Assembly: GCF_001552615.1 (NCBI RefSeq)
Contig: NZ_BCRN01000015.1
Coordinates: forward strand, 1-64,000
Reading direction: 5' to 3'
Length of the DNA: 64,000 nt
DNA from: Millisia brevis NBRC 105863
GTDB taxonomy: Bacteria; Actinomycetota; Actinomycetes; Mycobacteriales; Mycobacteriaceae
Below are positions 1 through 7,873 of this stretch, in pieces. Under the pieces are notes generated by a model. The model was not told the origin of the DNA and did not search any database. It saw only the letters and a program-made list of their open reading frames with translations. Both the position numbers and the translations under genes were made by a program. Numbering within the stretch: position 1 is the stretch's first letter; each line of letters opens with the position of its first letter.

Positions 1-914
1 CCGGATGGGAGCCACGGCCCGGGGTGCGGCCCGGGCGGGGCCGCCGGGTTCGCGGGCACCCCGTTGCCGGCGGGGTGGCGCAGCGCTGCCGCGGCCGCGG
101 CGGCCAGTTCCCCGCAGCTGCCGAAGCGCCGATTCGGGTCCTTCGCCATCGCCCGGGCGATCACGTCGTCCATCGCCGGCGGTAGACCCGGCCGCAGCAG
201 GGAGACCCGCGGCGGCGGCTCGAACAGGTGCGCGTGGATGGTCGCGGCCGTCGAACGCCCGGCGAACGGCGGGGCGCCGGTCAGCAGGTGCGCGAGCGTG
301 CAGCCGAGCGCGTAGACGTCGACCCGATGGTCGAGGGGGCCGTTGTCGAACTGCTCGGGTGCGGCGTAGGCGAGCGTCGCCGGGGTCGCTCCGGTCGACG
401 TCGCGCCGCCGGCCTCGTCGAGGGTTCGGGCGATACCGAAGTCGGCCACCCGCACGTCGTCGGAGCCGTCGTCGCGGGTACCGACCAGGATGTTCGCCGG
501 TTTCACGTCGCGGTGCAGCAGGTGGCGGCGATGCGCCGCGTCCAGGCCGCGGGCGGCGCCGTCGATGATGCCGACCGCCCGCTCGATCGGGATGCCGCCG
601 GGGCTGCGGCCGACCAGCTCCGCGGCGTCGATCCCGTCGACGTAGCGCATGGCGATCCACAGCCGATCACCCTCGATACCGCAGTCGTAGACCGACACGA
701 TGTGCGGATGTTCCAGGCGGGCGGCGAGGGCGGCCTCGCGCTGGAAGCGGGCGCGGAACTGCGGATCCTCGGCGAGGTCGGCGGCGAGCACCTTCAGCGC
801 GTCGCGGCGCGGCAGGCGGGGATGTTCGGCGAGGTAGACCGTGCCCATTCCGCCGACACCGACCCGGCGCAGGATGCGGTAGCCGGCGAAGACGTCCCCC
901 GGTTCCAGCGGCAC
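1..914 (-). CDS. Serine/threonine protein kinase, PknH-like, C-terminus beyond window
   Basis: Eukaryotic-type Ser/Thr kinase; transfers phosphate from ATP to protein Ser/Thr. The visible 304 residues hold nearly the whole kinase domain: glycine loop RVGVGGMGTVY (about residues 16-26), catalytic HRDVKPANIL, the AxFG-type Mg loop ADFGIAR, an APE-like YAAPEQ and a C-lobe ending around residue 280. A Pro/Ala/Gly-rich linker then begins and runs off the window, so any transmembrane or sensor part is unseen. The GTG start is preceded by GGAGGAG at good spacing. It lies 68 nt downstream of, and on the same strand as, the EmbR-like regulator. In M. tuberculosis the kinase PknH phosphorylates EmbR, and the adjacency suggests the same pairing here. 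The kinase call is firm; the PknH orthology is inference. Confidence 0.93.
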   Translation of the reverse strand, partial: MPLEPGDVFAGYRILRRVGVGGMGTVYLAEHPRLPRRDALKVLAADLAEDPQFRARFQREAALAARLEHPHIVSVYDCGIEGDRLWIAMRYVDGIDAAELVGRSPGGIPIERAVGIIDGAARGLDAAHRRHLLHRDVKPANILVGTRDDGSDDVRVADFGIARTLDEAGGATSTGATPATLAYAAPEQFDNGPLDHRVDVYALGCTLAHLLTGAPPFAGRSTAATIHAHLFEPPPRVSLLRPGLPPAMDDVIARAMAKDPNRRFGSCGELAAAAAAALRHPAGNGVPANPAAPPGPHPGPWLPS

Positions 915-982
915 CCGAGCCTCCTCCACTCCGGGGCAAGATACCGCAACCACCGACCGCCGGCGGTGTCGAAAGGTGCCGC

Positions 983-2140
983 TCAGCTCGCTTCGAAGCG
1001 CATGTCGACGTCGCCGATCGAGATGACGTCGCCGTCGCTGAGGAAGGCGCGCGCTCGGACCGGGGTGTCGTTGAGCAGGGTGCCGTTGGTCGAGTCGAGG
1101 TCCTGCAGGGTCACCCCGAAGCGGCCGACGAAGATCTCGGCGTGATACCGGCTCGCCCGGGGGTCGTCGAGCATCAGTTCGTTGTCCGGCATGCGGCCGA
1201 TCCGCACCCGCTCGTCGCCGATGGTCAACGCGCGGCCGTCGTCGACCAGCAGCCGCCCGCGCCGCGGTCCGGAGACGCCGTCGACCACCGTGGTCGAGAA
1301 CGCCGCGATCGACCCGGACTCCGACGCCGGCGTCGCGGCCGGCGGGCCGACCACGACCAGCGGCCCGGTCGACGCGACCGGTTCGCCGCGCAGCACCGTC
1401 AGTTCCAACTCGGCCAGCCGGCGGCTCGGTTCGATACCGAGTTCGTCGGCGAGGACCGCCCGCAGCCGCGCGCAGGCCGCCAACGCATCGGCCTGGCGGC
1501 CGACCACGTACAGCGCGGTGACCAGCTGCGCCCAGAGCGGTTCGTTCAACGGCTGCTCGGCGGTGAGCGCCACCAGCTCGCCGACGATGCTCGCCGCCCG
1601 CCCGCAGGCGATGTCGGCTTCGATCCGGGCGATCAGCGTCTGTCCGCGTTCCTCGTCCAGGGCGGCGGCCGCCTCGTCGGCGAACCGCAGGCCGCGCAGG
1701 TCGGCGAGGGCGTCGCCGGACCACTGCCCCAACGCGTCCCGGAAGATCTCCGCGGCCCGCTCGTGGTTGCCGCCGCGGACCTCGGCGACGGCGTCCCGGC
1801 GCAGGCGGTCGAAGCGGGTGCGGTCGATCGATCCGGCGGGCAGCTCGAGGCTGTACCCCGGCGCGACCGTGCGCAGGACCGCGGGCGCGTCGAGACCGGT
1901 GGCGCGCAGCTTCTTGCGCAGGTTGAACACCAGGACCTGCAGGCTGCCGACCTCGTCGGCGGGCGGTTCTCCGTCCCACAGCGCGTCGGCGAGCGTGCCG
2001 GCCGAGACCGCCCGGCCGGGCTGCATGGCCAGGACGGCCAGCAGGGCGCGCACCTTGGGGCCGCCCACGGCGAGGGGTTGCCCGTCGACGAGCAGCTGAA
2101 CGGGGCCGAGGATGCGGAGATCGACGTCCGGTGTGGTCAC
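983..2140 (-). CDS. EmbR-like SARP-family regulator with C-terminal FHA domain
   Basis: DNA-binding regulator of 385 aa, close to the 388 aa of mycobacterial EmbR. The N-terminal 100 residues form an OmpR-type winged helix (start DLRILGPVQLLVDG, GYSLELP near the wing), residues about 105-250 are the bacterial transcriptional activation domain of SARP proteins, and residues about 290-385 are an FHA phosphothreonine-binding domain (IGRMPDNELML, ASRYHAEI, DLDSTNGTLLN, carrying the key Arg, Ser and Asn). The GTG start was chosen because the winged helix begins right after it; longer in-frame extensions run into purM. It starts 10 nt after the purM stop, so it may be cotranscribed with the pur genes. 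The neighbouring Ser/Thr kinase is its probable FHA partner. The target genes cannot be told from this window. Confidence 0.9.
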   Translation of the reverse strand: MTTPDVDLRILGPVQLLVDGQPLAVGGPKVRALLAVLAMQPGRAVSAGTLADALWDGEPPADEVGSLQVLVFNLRKKLRATGLDAPAVLRTVAPGYSLELPAGSIDRTRFDRLRRDAVAEVRGGNHERAAEIFRDALGQWSGDALADLRGLRFADEAAAALDEERGQTLIARIEADIACGRAASIVGELVALTAEQPLNEPLWAQLVTALYVVGRQADALAACARLRAVLADELGIEPSRRLAELELTVLRGEPVASTGPLVVVGPPAATPASESGSIAAFSTTVVDGVSGPRRGRLLVDDGRALTIGDERVRIGRMPDNELMLDDPRASRYHAEIFVGRFGVTLQDLDSTNGTLLNDTPVRARAFLSDGDVISIGDVDMRFEAS

Positions 2141-2150
2141 GACACGACGG

Positions 2151-3245
2151 TCAGAACCGCGGATGCTCGCCGACCAGTTCGGCGCCCGGGACCTCCGACG
2201 AACCGGCGCGCCGGATATTGCCGACCACCCAGCACGCGACGTGCCGCGCGGTGAGGATCGCCAGGACCCGATCGACGTCCTCCGGGGCGACGACGGCAAC
2301 CATGCCGACGCCCATATTGAAGGCGCGTTCCATCTCCTCGCGATCGACGCGGCCACGCTGGGCGATCATCGAGAAGACCGGCGCCGGGCTCCACGTACCG
2401 CGATCGAGTTCGGCGTGCAGGCCCTCGGGCAGAACCCGGCTGAGATTGGCGGCCAGGCCACCGCCGGTGACGTGGCAGAAGGTGCGCACATCGGCGTCGG
2501 CGATCAACGCCAAACAGTCCTTGGCGTAGATGCGGGTGGGCTCGAGCAGTTCCTCGCCGAGGGTGCGGCCGAACTCCTCGACATGCCCGGTCAACGACAT
2601 GTGGCCGAGGTCGAGCAGCACCTTGCGGGCCAGCGAGTACCCGTTGGAGTGCAGGCCGGACGAGCCCATCGCGACGATGACGTCGCCGGGGCGTACCCGG
2701 TCGGGGCCGAGCACCTCGTCGGCTTCGACGACACCGACGCCGGTCCCGGACACGTCGTAGTCGTTCGGCCCCATCAGCCCGGGGTGTTCGGCGGTCTCCC
2801 CGCCGAGTAGTGCGCATCCGGCGAGCACGCAGCCGTCGGCGATGCCCTCGACCAGCTGGGCCTCACGCTCGGGCACCACCTTGCCGACGACGATGTAGTC
2901 CTGCAGGAAGAGCGGCTCGGCGCCGCAGACCACCAGGTCGTCGACCACCATGGCGACCAGGTCGCGGCCGATCGTGTCGTGCTTGTCGAGCGCCTGGGCG
3001 ATCGCCACCTTGGTGCCGACGCCGTCGGTGGACGACGCCAGGACCGGTTCGCGGTACTTGTCGCGCAGCGCGAACAGTCCGGCGAATCCGCCGAGACCGC
3101 CGAGGACTTCCGGGCGCTTGGTGCGGGCGGCGTGCGGGCCGTACAGCCCGACGGCGCGTTCACCCTCTTCGATACTGACGCCTGCCGACGCGTAGGTGGC
3201 CCCACCGCCGGGGACCAGATCCGACTCGTTGCTGTGGTCGGTCAT
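2151..3245 (-). CDS. purM: Phosphoribosylformylglycinamidine cyclo-ligase (AIR synthetase)
   Basis: Step 5 of de novo purine synthesis: ATP-dependent ring closure of FGAM to AIR in the cytosol. At 364 aa it has normal family length and the PurM hallmarks: TYASAGVSI near the N-terminus, the STDGVGTK nucleotide/phosphate motif, DLVAMVVDDLVVCGAEPLFLQDY (read in two parts), LLGGETAEHPG, GLHSNGYSLAR and HVTGGGLAANL near the C-terminus. The ATG has GGAG upstream. It follows purF on the same strand with a 165-nt gap, the usual actinobacterial order purF-purM; the gap could hold its own promoter. No frameshift or missing motif was seen. Confidence 0.98.
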   Translation of the reverse strand: MTDHSNESDLVPGGGATYASAGVSIEEGERAVGLYGPHAARTKRPEVLGGLGGFAGLFALRDKYREPVLASSTDGVGTKVAIAQALDKHDTIGRDLVAMVVDDLVVCGAEPLFLQDYIVVGKVVPEREAQLVEGIADGCVLAGCALLGGETAEHPGLMGPNDYDVSGTGVGVVEADEVLGPDRVRPGDVIVAMGSSGLHSNGYSLARKVLLDLGHMSLTGHVEEFGRTLGEELLEPTRIYAKDCLALIADADVRTFCHVTGGGLAANLSRVLPEGLHAELDRGTWSPAPVFSMIAQRGRVDREEMERAFNMGVGMVAVVAPEDVDRVLAILTARHVACWVVGNIRRAGSSEVPGAELVGEHPRF

Positions 3246-3410
3246 CCGTACATATCTCCGCTTCTACGCCCGCGTCCCCGCTTGTGACTTCCCAACCGTA
3301 CCCGACCCCGATCGTGCGGCCATCGCCCCGAGGGGTCGGCTCCGGTCACCCGGCGGGATCGACACGATCGACATCGGGGGCCGGTCGGTCCGGCGCCCGA
3401 GGGGGTCGGA

Positions 3411-4970
3411 TCAGGGTCGACTCAGCGCATCGACGTTGTCGTCGGTGGTGGCCGGCTGCCCGGCGGGGGTGTTGCCGAACAGTCCCTCGAGCAGGTTCTT
3501 GCCCATGTGGTGCTGCTCGGCGAGTTCGATCGGGTATTCGCCGTCGAAGCAGGCGCGGCAGAGCCGGGAGGCCGGCTGCTCGGACGCGGCGACCATGCCG
3601 TCGACCGAGACATAACCGAGGGTGTCGGCGCCGATCGCCCGCCGCACCGACTCGACCATGTCGACGCCGCCGCCGGAGGCGTTGGCGATCAGCTCGGCCG
3701 GCGAGGCGAAGTCGATACCGTAGAAACAGGGCCAGCGCACCGGCGGCGAGGCGATCCGCACGTGCACCTCGACCGCGCCGGCTTCGCGCAGCATCCGAAT
3801 CAGGGCTCGCTGGGTATTGCCGCGCACGATCGAATCATCCACGACCACAAGGCGCTTGCCGCGGATAACTTCGCGCAACGGGTTGAGCTTGAGCCGGATA
3901 CCCAGCTGACGGATCGTCTGGGACGGCTGAATGAAGGTGCGCCCGACGTAGGCGTTCTTCATCAGGCCCTGACCATAGGGAATCCCGGATCCGGTGGCGT
4001 ATCCGATCGCGGCGGGCGTACCCGATTCCGGGACCGGGATGACCAGGTCGCCGTCGGCGGGATGCTCGATGGCCAGGCGCCGACCGATCTCCACCCGCGT
4101 CGCGTGCACCGAGCGGCCGGCGATGGTGGAGTCGGGGCGGGCGAGGTAGACGTACTCGAAGACGCAGCCCTTGGGCTCCGGCGGGGCGAAGCGCGAGGAG
4201 CGCACCCCGTCGGCGTCGATGGCCAGCAGTTCGCCGGGTTCGATCTCGCGGACGAAGGCGGCGCCGACGATGTCGAGGGCCGCGGTCTCGGAGGCGACCA
4301 CCCAGCCGCGTTCGAGCCGGCCGAGGCACAGCGGGCGCACGCCGTAGGGGTCGCGCGCCGCGTAGAGGGTGTTCTCGTCCATGAAGGTCAGGCAGAAGGC
4401 GCCGCGGACGGTCGGCAACAGTTCCATCGCGGCCTGCTCGATCGAACAATCGGCGGCACCGTGCGCCAACAGGATCGCCAGGATGTCGGAGTCGGAGGAG
4501 GCATCGGACAGGACGCTGCCGGCCTTGGCCTCGCGGGCCCGCTCGGCGAGTTCGGCGGTGTTGACCAGGTTGCCGTTGTGCCCGAGGGCGACGCTGCTGC
4601 CCGCCTTGGTGGTCTGGAAGATCGGCTGGGCGTTCTCCCAGGTGGTCGATCCGGTGGTCGAGTAGCGGCAATGCCCGATCGCGACATGGCCGGGCATGGC
4701 CGCGAGGGTCTGCTCATCGAAAACCTGGCTGACCAGGCCGAGGTCCTTGAACACCAGGACCTTCTTGCCGTCGGCCACCGCGACGCCCGCGGCTTCCTGG
4801 CCGCGGTGCTGCAGGGCGTAGAGGCCGTAGTAGGTCATCTTGGCGACGTCTTCGCCTGGAGCCCAGACGCCGAATACGCCGCACTCCTCCCGAGGTTCCC
4901 GTTCTTCGGCTTCGGGCTGCCGTTGGTGATCTCCGGGCTGCGCGGGGGATGCGGATTCGGTTGTGGACAC
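3411..4970 (-). CDS. purF: Amidophosphoribosyltransferase (first committed purine step)
   Basis: Converts PRPP and glutamine to phosphoribosylamine. The protein is 519 aa. A short acidic propeptide (about 28 residues) precedes the CGVFGVW motif, whose Cys would become the N-terminal nucleophile after processing, as in B. subtilis/actinobacterial PurF. Next come QHRGQEAAG, GHCRYSTTGS, GHNGNLVN (class II glutaminase) and, in the C-terminal half, the PRPP loop VVVDDSIVRGNT. Four Cys residues that may ligate a 4Fe-4S cluster are spread through the C-terminal part (GCVF, PCFYGIDF, RLCRACFDG). The GTG start has AGGGAG upstream. Upstream on the same strand lies the sterol-carrier gene, and a tRNA-like fold occupies the leader. 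Confidence 0.98.
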   Translation of the reverse strand: MSTTESASPAQPGDHQRQPEAEEREPREECGVFGVWAPGEDVAKMTYYGLYALQHRGQEAAGVAVADGKKVLVFKDLGLVSQVFDEQTLAAMPGHVAIGHCRYSTTGSTTWENAQPIFQTTKAGSSVALGHNGNLVNTAELAERAREAKAGSVLSDASSDSDILAILLAHGAADCSIEQAAMELLPTVRGAFCLTFMDENTLYAARDPYGVRPLCLGRLERGWVVASETAALDIVGAAFVREIEPGELLAIDADGVRSSRFAPPEPKGCVFEYVYLARPDSTIAGRSVHATRVEIGRRLAIEHPADGDLVIPVPESGTPAAIGYATGSGIPYGQGLMKNAYVGRTFIQPSQTIRQLGIRLKLNPLREVIRGKRLVVVDDSIVRGNTQRALIRMLREAGAVEVHVRIASPPVRWPCFYGIDFASPAELIANASGGGVDMVESVRRAIGADTLGYVSVDGMVAASEQPASRLCRACFDGEYPIELAEQHHMGKNLLEGLFGNTPAGQPATTDDNVDALSRP

Positions 4971-5037
4971 GCGAGAGCTCCCTGAGGGCCGGTTTTGGGA
5001 TGCTCATCCAGTCTAGGGCCGATCGGCACGCGATGCC

Positions 5038-5113
5038 ATCGCCGCAGGGGATCGAACCCCCGTGTTACGGGCCGATTACCTCACAATCGCACCAACGGCA
5101 GGTAACCGGCGAT
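5038..5113 (-). other. tRNA-like fold in the purF leader (possible tRNA relic)
   Basis: Read on the minus strand, 76 nt can fold as a near-cloverleaf. The seven end bases ATCGCCG pair perfectly with CGGCGAT at the 3' end. A 4-bp D-like stem (TACC/GGTG) follows, then a perfect 5-bp anticodon stem (CGATT/AATCG) around the 7-nt loop GTGAGGT, with U33 and anticodon GAG. The T-loop matches the GGTTCGATCC consensus, although its 5-bp stem has one mismatch and one G-U. Against a working tRNA: no T8, no GG in the D-loop at the normal place, an 11-nt variable region, no encoded CCA, and overlap with the last 33 nt of the upstream gene. It may be a degraded tRNA, an RNA leader element or chance. Confidence 0.3.
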
Positions 5114-5464
5114 ATCCCCCGCGCGTGAACCCGAGGCGTCGACTCGGCCGTCCCGGACTGCGGTTTCGAAGGCGACGTAACCGGCGGCCAACAGCAACCA
5201 CGTGCGCGGATCGGTCTCGACGACGTTCGGCGGGGTACCGCGGGTATGGCGCGGTCCGGCGATGCACTGGACCGCGACGAAGGGCGGGACCCGCACCTCG
5301 ACACTGTGTCCGGGGGCGATCTGCGCGAGGGTGCGCACGCTCATCCGGACCGCCGCCGCCAGGGCGCCGCGCTCCGGTGCGGCGGATTCGTCGTCCAACC
5401 AGGGCGCCACCGCGGCTACCGCGTCGCGAAGTTCCTGCGGGTCGACCGCTTTCTGTGCCGGCAC
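5081..5464 (-). CDS. Sterol carrier (SCP-like) family protein, Rv0807 homologue
   Basis: Small cytosolic protein, about 127 aa from the chosen GTG, matching the size of M. tuberculosis Rv0807, which also lies directly upstream of purF. Recognisable segments are VRVPPFVAVQC, GTPPNVVETDPRTWLLLA and GRVDASGSRAGD, typical of this actinobacterial branch of SCP-like proteins. The biochemical role is not known; lipid or hydrophobic-ligand binding is only a family expectation. The start is uncertain: GTG at 5464, or TTG at 5500 (139 aa); neither has a clear ribosome site. The stop codon lies inside the tRNA-like fold. Spacing to purF suggests a shared transcript. Confidence 0.82.
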   Translation of the reverse strand: MPAQKAVDPQELRDAVAAVAPWLDDESAAPERGALAAAVRMSVRTLAQIAPGHSVEVRVPPFVAVQCIAGPRHTRGTPPNVVETDPRTWLLLAAGYVAFETAVRDGRVDASGSRAGDIAGYLPLVRL

Positions 5465-5598
5465 AGGCGTAGACGGTACGCCGACGGGGCGAAGTGACAA
5501 TTGCCGCGGTTCGCAATGCCGCCCATACACGCCGGTAACGATCACTCGATTAACTATCGACTGACAGATATTTGGCTGACGCCCTCCGGGAGGCCACC

Positions 5599-7023
5599 GT
5601 GTCCACCGATCGACCGACGATCCCCACCACCGATGCCGCTCCCACCGATCCGGGCGGCCAGGGCTCGCCCCTTGCCGTCGAGTCCGGCGGCGCGGAACGC
5701 ATCTCCCTCGATGAACGCCACGGCCGACCCGCCCAGCTGTTGTTGACGTGGTCGTCGCCCAACCTCGAATTCGCGACGATCTTCGTCGGGGCGCTCGGCG
5801 TGCTCTACTTCGGCCTCGACTTCTGGCAGGCCGCGGCCGCCATCCTCGTCGGCAACGGTCTCGCCGCCCTGGCCCACGGCTTGTTGTCGGCACTGGGCCC
5901 GAAAACCGGCCTGTCCCAGATGATGATCGGACGGCGCGCCTTCGGCGCCGTCGGCAACCTGCTGCCGGCCGGACTCAACGCGACGGTCGCCGGGATGGGC
6001 TGGTTCGCCGTCAACAGCGTCAGCGGTGCCCTGGCCCTGTCCGGACTGACCGGCCTCGACACGCTGACCTGCCTGCTGATCACCGGCGTGATCACCTGTG
6101 GCATAGCGTTTCTCGGCCACAATGTCATCCACCTGTTCGAGACGATCGCCTTTCCGTTCCTCCTGGTGATCTTCCTGATCGGCGGTGCGGTCGTCTTCGC
6201 CGCCGCCGACCCCGGTGCGCCGGCCGAGCCCCTGCCGGGCGCCTTCTGGATCGCGATGGCCGCCTCGTTCGGGTACACGGCCGGGTGGACTCCGCTGGCC
6301 GCCGACTACACCCGCTACCTGCGTCCGGACCAGGCACGATCGGCCGGCTACTTCGCCGCGGCGGGCAACTTCCTGTCCTCCACCTTGCTGCAACTCGCGG
6401 GGGCCGCCGCCGTCACCGCCGTCGGGGTGGCCGCCTGGGACCATGCCTCCCCCACCGATTCCTACGCCGGACTGCTGCCCGGATGGCTCGGAACGCTGAC
6501 GCTGCTCGGCATCTGCCTCGGCGCGATCTCCGCCAACGCGATCAACCTCTATTCGAGTTCGCTGTCGTTCGCGGCCCTCGGCATCAACCTGCCCACCCGC
6601 TTCCTGCGCGCGACGCTGGCGGTGATCGTCGCTGTGGTGGGCATCACGATCGCGGCGGTGGGACTCGACCACATCGACTCGTTCCAGAACTTCCTGCTGG
6701 TCACCGCGTACTGGATCGGCCCGTGGCTCGGTGTGATCCTCGCCGATCAACTGACCTGCCGTCACAGCTCCGATCCGGCGCACTACTCGTCCTCGCGCTA
6801 CCGCAACCCGTCCGGACCGGTGGCGATGCTGCTCGGCGCCGGGATATCGATCTGGCTGTTCTCGAACCAGACCCTCTACGTGGGACCGATCCCCGCGCAC
6901 TGGCCGCAGATCGGTGACCTGACCTTCCTGGTCGGCTTCGCCATCGCGTTCATCGCGGCGGTCGGGCTGCACCGCTGGTGGGGGCACCCGACGTCCGAGC
7001 CCACCGAGCCGGCCGCGTCATGA
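5599..7023 (+). CDS. NCS1-family purine/cytosine/allantoin-type permease
   Basis: Integral membrane transporter of 474 aa with about 12 hydrophobic segments. The NCS1 signature appears early (LTWSSPNLEFATIFVGALG, helix 1), followed by GMGWFAVNSVSGA and AASFGYTAGWTPLAADYTRYLRP in two stretches, and helix 8-10 motifs such as NAINLYSSSLSF. It probably imports a nucleobase or related heterocycle with H+ or Na+; the exact substrate cannot be read from the sequence. The GTG start at 5599 is preferred over an upstream TTG because GGGAGG lies 5 nt before it. Its stop overlaps the next start by four bases (ATGA), so the two genes are translationally coupled. The AT-richer stretch 5500-5590 is the likely divergent promoter region. 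Confidence 0.9.
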   Translation: MSTDRPTIPTTDAAPTDPGGQGSPLAVESGGAERISLDERHGRPAQLLLTWSSPNLEFATIFVGALGVLYFGLDFWQAAAAILVGNGLAALAHGLLSALGPKTGLSQMMIGRRAFGAVGNLLPAGLNATVAGMGWFAVNSVSGALALSGLTGLDTLTCLLITGVITCGIAFLGHNVIHLFETIAFPFLLVIFLIGGAVVFAAADPGAPAEPLPGAFWIAMAASFGYTAGWTPLAADYTRYLRPDQARSAGYFAAAGNFLSSTLLQLAGAAAVTAVGVAAWDHASPTDSYAGLLPGWLGTLTLLGICLGAISANAINLYSSSLSFAALGINLPTRFLRATLAVIVAVVGITIAAVGLDHIDSFQNFLLVTAYWIGPWLGVILADQLTCRHSSDPAHYSSSRYRNPSGPVAMLLGAGISIWLFSNQTLYVGPIPAHWPQIGDLTFLVGFAIAFIAAVGLHRWWGHPTSEPTEPAAS

Positions 7024-7814
7024 CGGCGATGCGGTGGTACGCCCTGCAATTGGCTACCGAGTTCGTGCCGAAGTCGCTGTCGATCCCGGGCGGTGGACCA
7101 CGGGTGCTCACCGAGCCGGTCTTCGGCGTGCTCGTCGAGACCTCCGAGGGACCGATCCTGCTGGACACCGGATTGGGGCGCCGCTCGCTCGACAACCCCG
7201 ACCTGCTCACGGCGATCTACGGGGCCGATCAGCACCCGACCGGTCCGCCCGGTGAACCGCTCGCACATGCCTTGCAGGAGGTGGACATCGCGATCGAGGA
7301 CATCGCGTTGGCGGTGATCAGCCACCTGCACCTCGACCACACCGGCGGGATTCCCGCCCTTGCCGCCGCCGGTGTCCCGATCGCCATCCAGAGCGCGGAG
7401 CTCGCGTTCGGCAAGGAGCAGGCGGCCGCCGGAACCGAGGTGGACGTCGCGTTCCAGCGCGAGGACTACCTCGGTCACGACATCGACTGGCGGCTCCTCG
7501 ACGGGATGGAGACGATCGCCCCGGGGGTGACGGTGTTGCCCACCCCCGGCCATACCCCGGGCCACCAGTCGTTCCAGGTGGATCTGCCCGGGACCGGTAC
7601 CTGGATCTTTGCCGCCGACGCCGCCGATCTGGCCGCCAACCTGCACGAATCCACACGATGCGGCAGTTGCGCGGCGCCGGGTGACGAGAAGCGGGCCGAC
7701 GAATCCACCCGCCTGCTGCTCGATCGGGCCGAGCGGTTCGACGCCCGACTGATGCCCGGTCACGATCCGATCGTCTGGCGGGCCGCCTGGCATCCACCGG
7801 GAGGACATCGCTGA
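7020..7814 (+). CDS. MBL-fold hydrolase, N-acyl homoserine lactonase-like
   Basis: Metallo-beta-lactamase-fold hydrolase of 264 aa with a full dinuclear metal site: HLHLDHTGG (the HxHxDH motif, near residue 101), GHTPGHQS (third His), a bridging Asp in FAADAAD and a final His in MPGHDP. This arrangement is typical of the lactonase branch (AiiA/AttM type), so hydrolysis of a lactone or similar ester is plausible; quorum quenching is not shown. The ATG overlaps the permease stop, so the pair is one operon. Transport of a ring compound followed by hydrolytic ring opening is a reasonable joint role, but this is inference. A strong palindromic terminator follows 12 nt after the stop. Confidence 0.88.
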   Translation: MTAMRWYALQLATEFVPKSLSIPGGGPRVLTEPVFGVLVETSEGPILLDTGLGRRSLDNPDLLTAIYGADQHPTGPPGEPLAHALQEVDIAIEDIALAVISHLHLDHTGGIPALAAAGVPIAIQSAELAFGKEQAAAGTEVDVAFQREDYLGHDIDWRLLDGMETIAPGVTVLPTPGHTPGHQSFQVDLPGTGTWIFAADAADLAANLHESTRCGSCAAPGDEKRADESTRLLLDRAERFDARLMPGHDPIVWRAAWHPPGGHR

Positions 7815-7825
7815 GCGGTCACGGT

Positions 7826-7852
7826 CGACATCCGGCCGCACGCCGGATGTCG
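7826..7852. terminator. Bidirectional terminator hairpin
   Basis: A perfect 11-bp inverted repeat (CGACATCCGGC and its complement) with a 5-nt loop sits between two convergent genes, 12 nt after the MBL hydrolase stop and 21 nt from the serine hydrolase stop. No strong U-tract follows, as is common in actinobacteria. Confidence 0.75.
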
Positions 7853-7873
7853 CCACCGGTCATATGCCGCGTA

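Noticed and set aside
4971-5080. A purine riboswitch before purF
   Set aside because: No purine-riboswitch three-way junction or conserved loop bases could be seen; only the tRNA-like fold is present.
5038-5113. A functional tRNA-Leu(GAG)
   Set aside because: Leucine tRNAs have a long variable arm and a canonical D-loop, both missing, and the element overlaps a coding end. Kept only as a tRNA-like fold.
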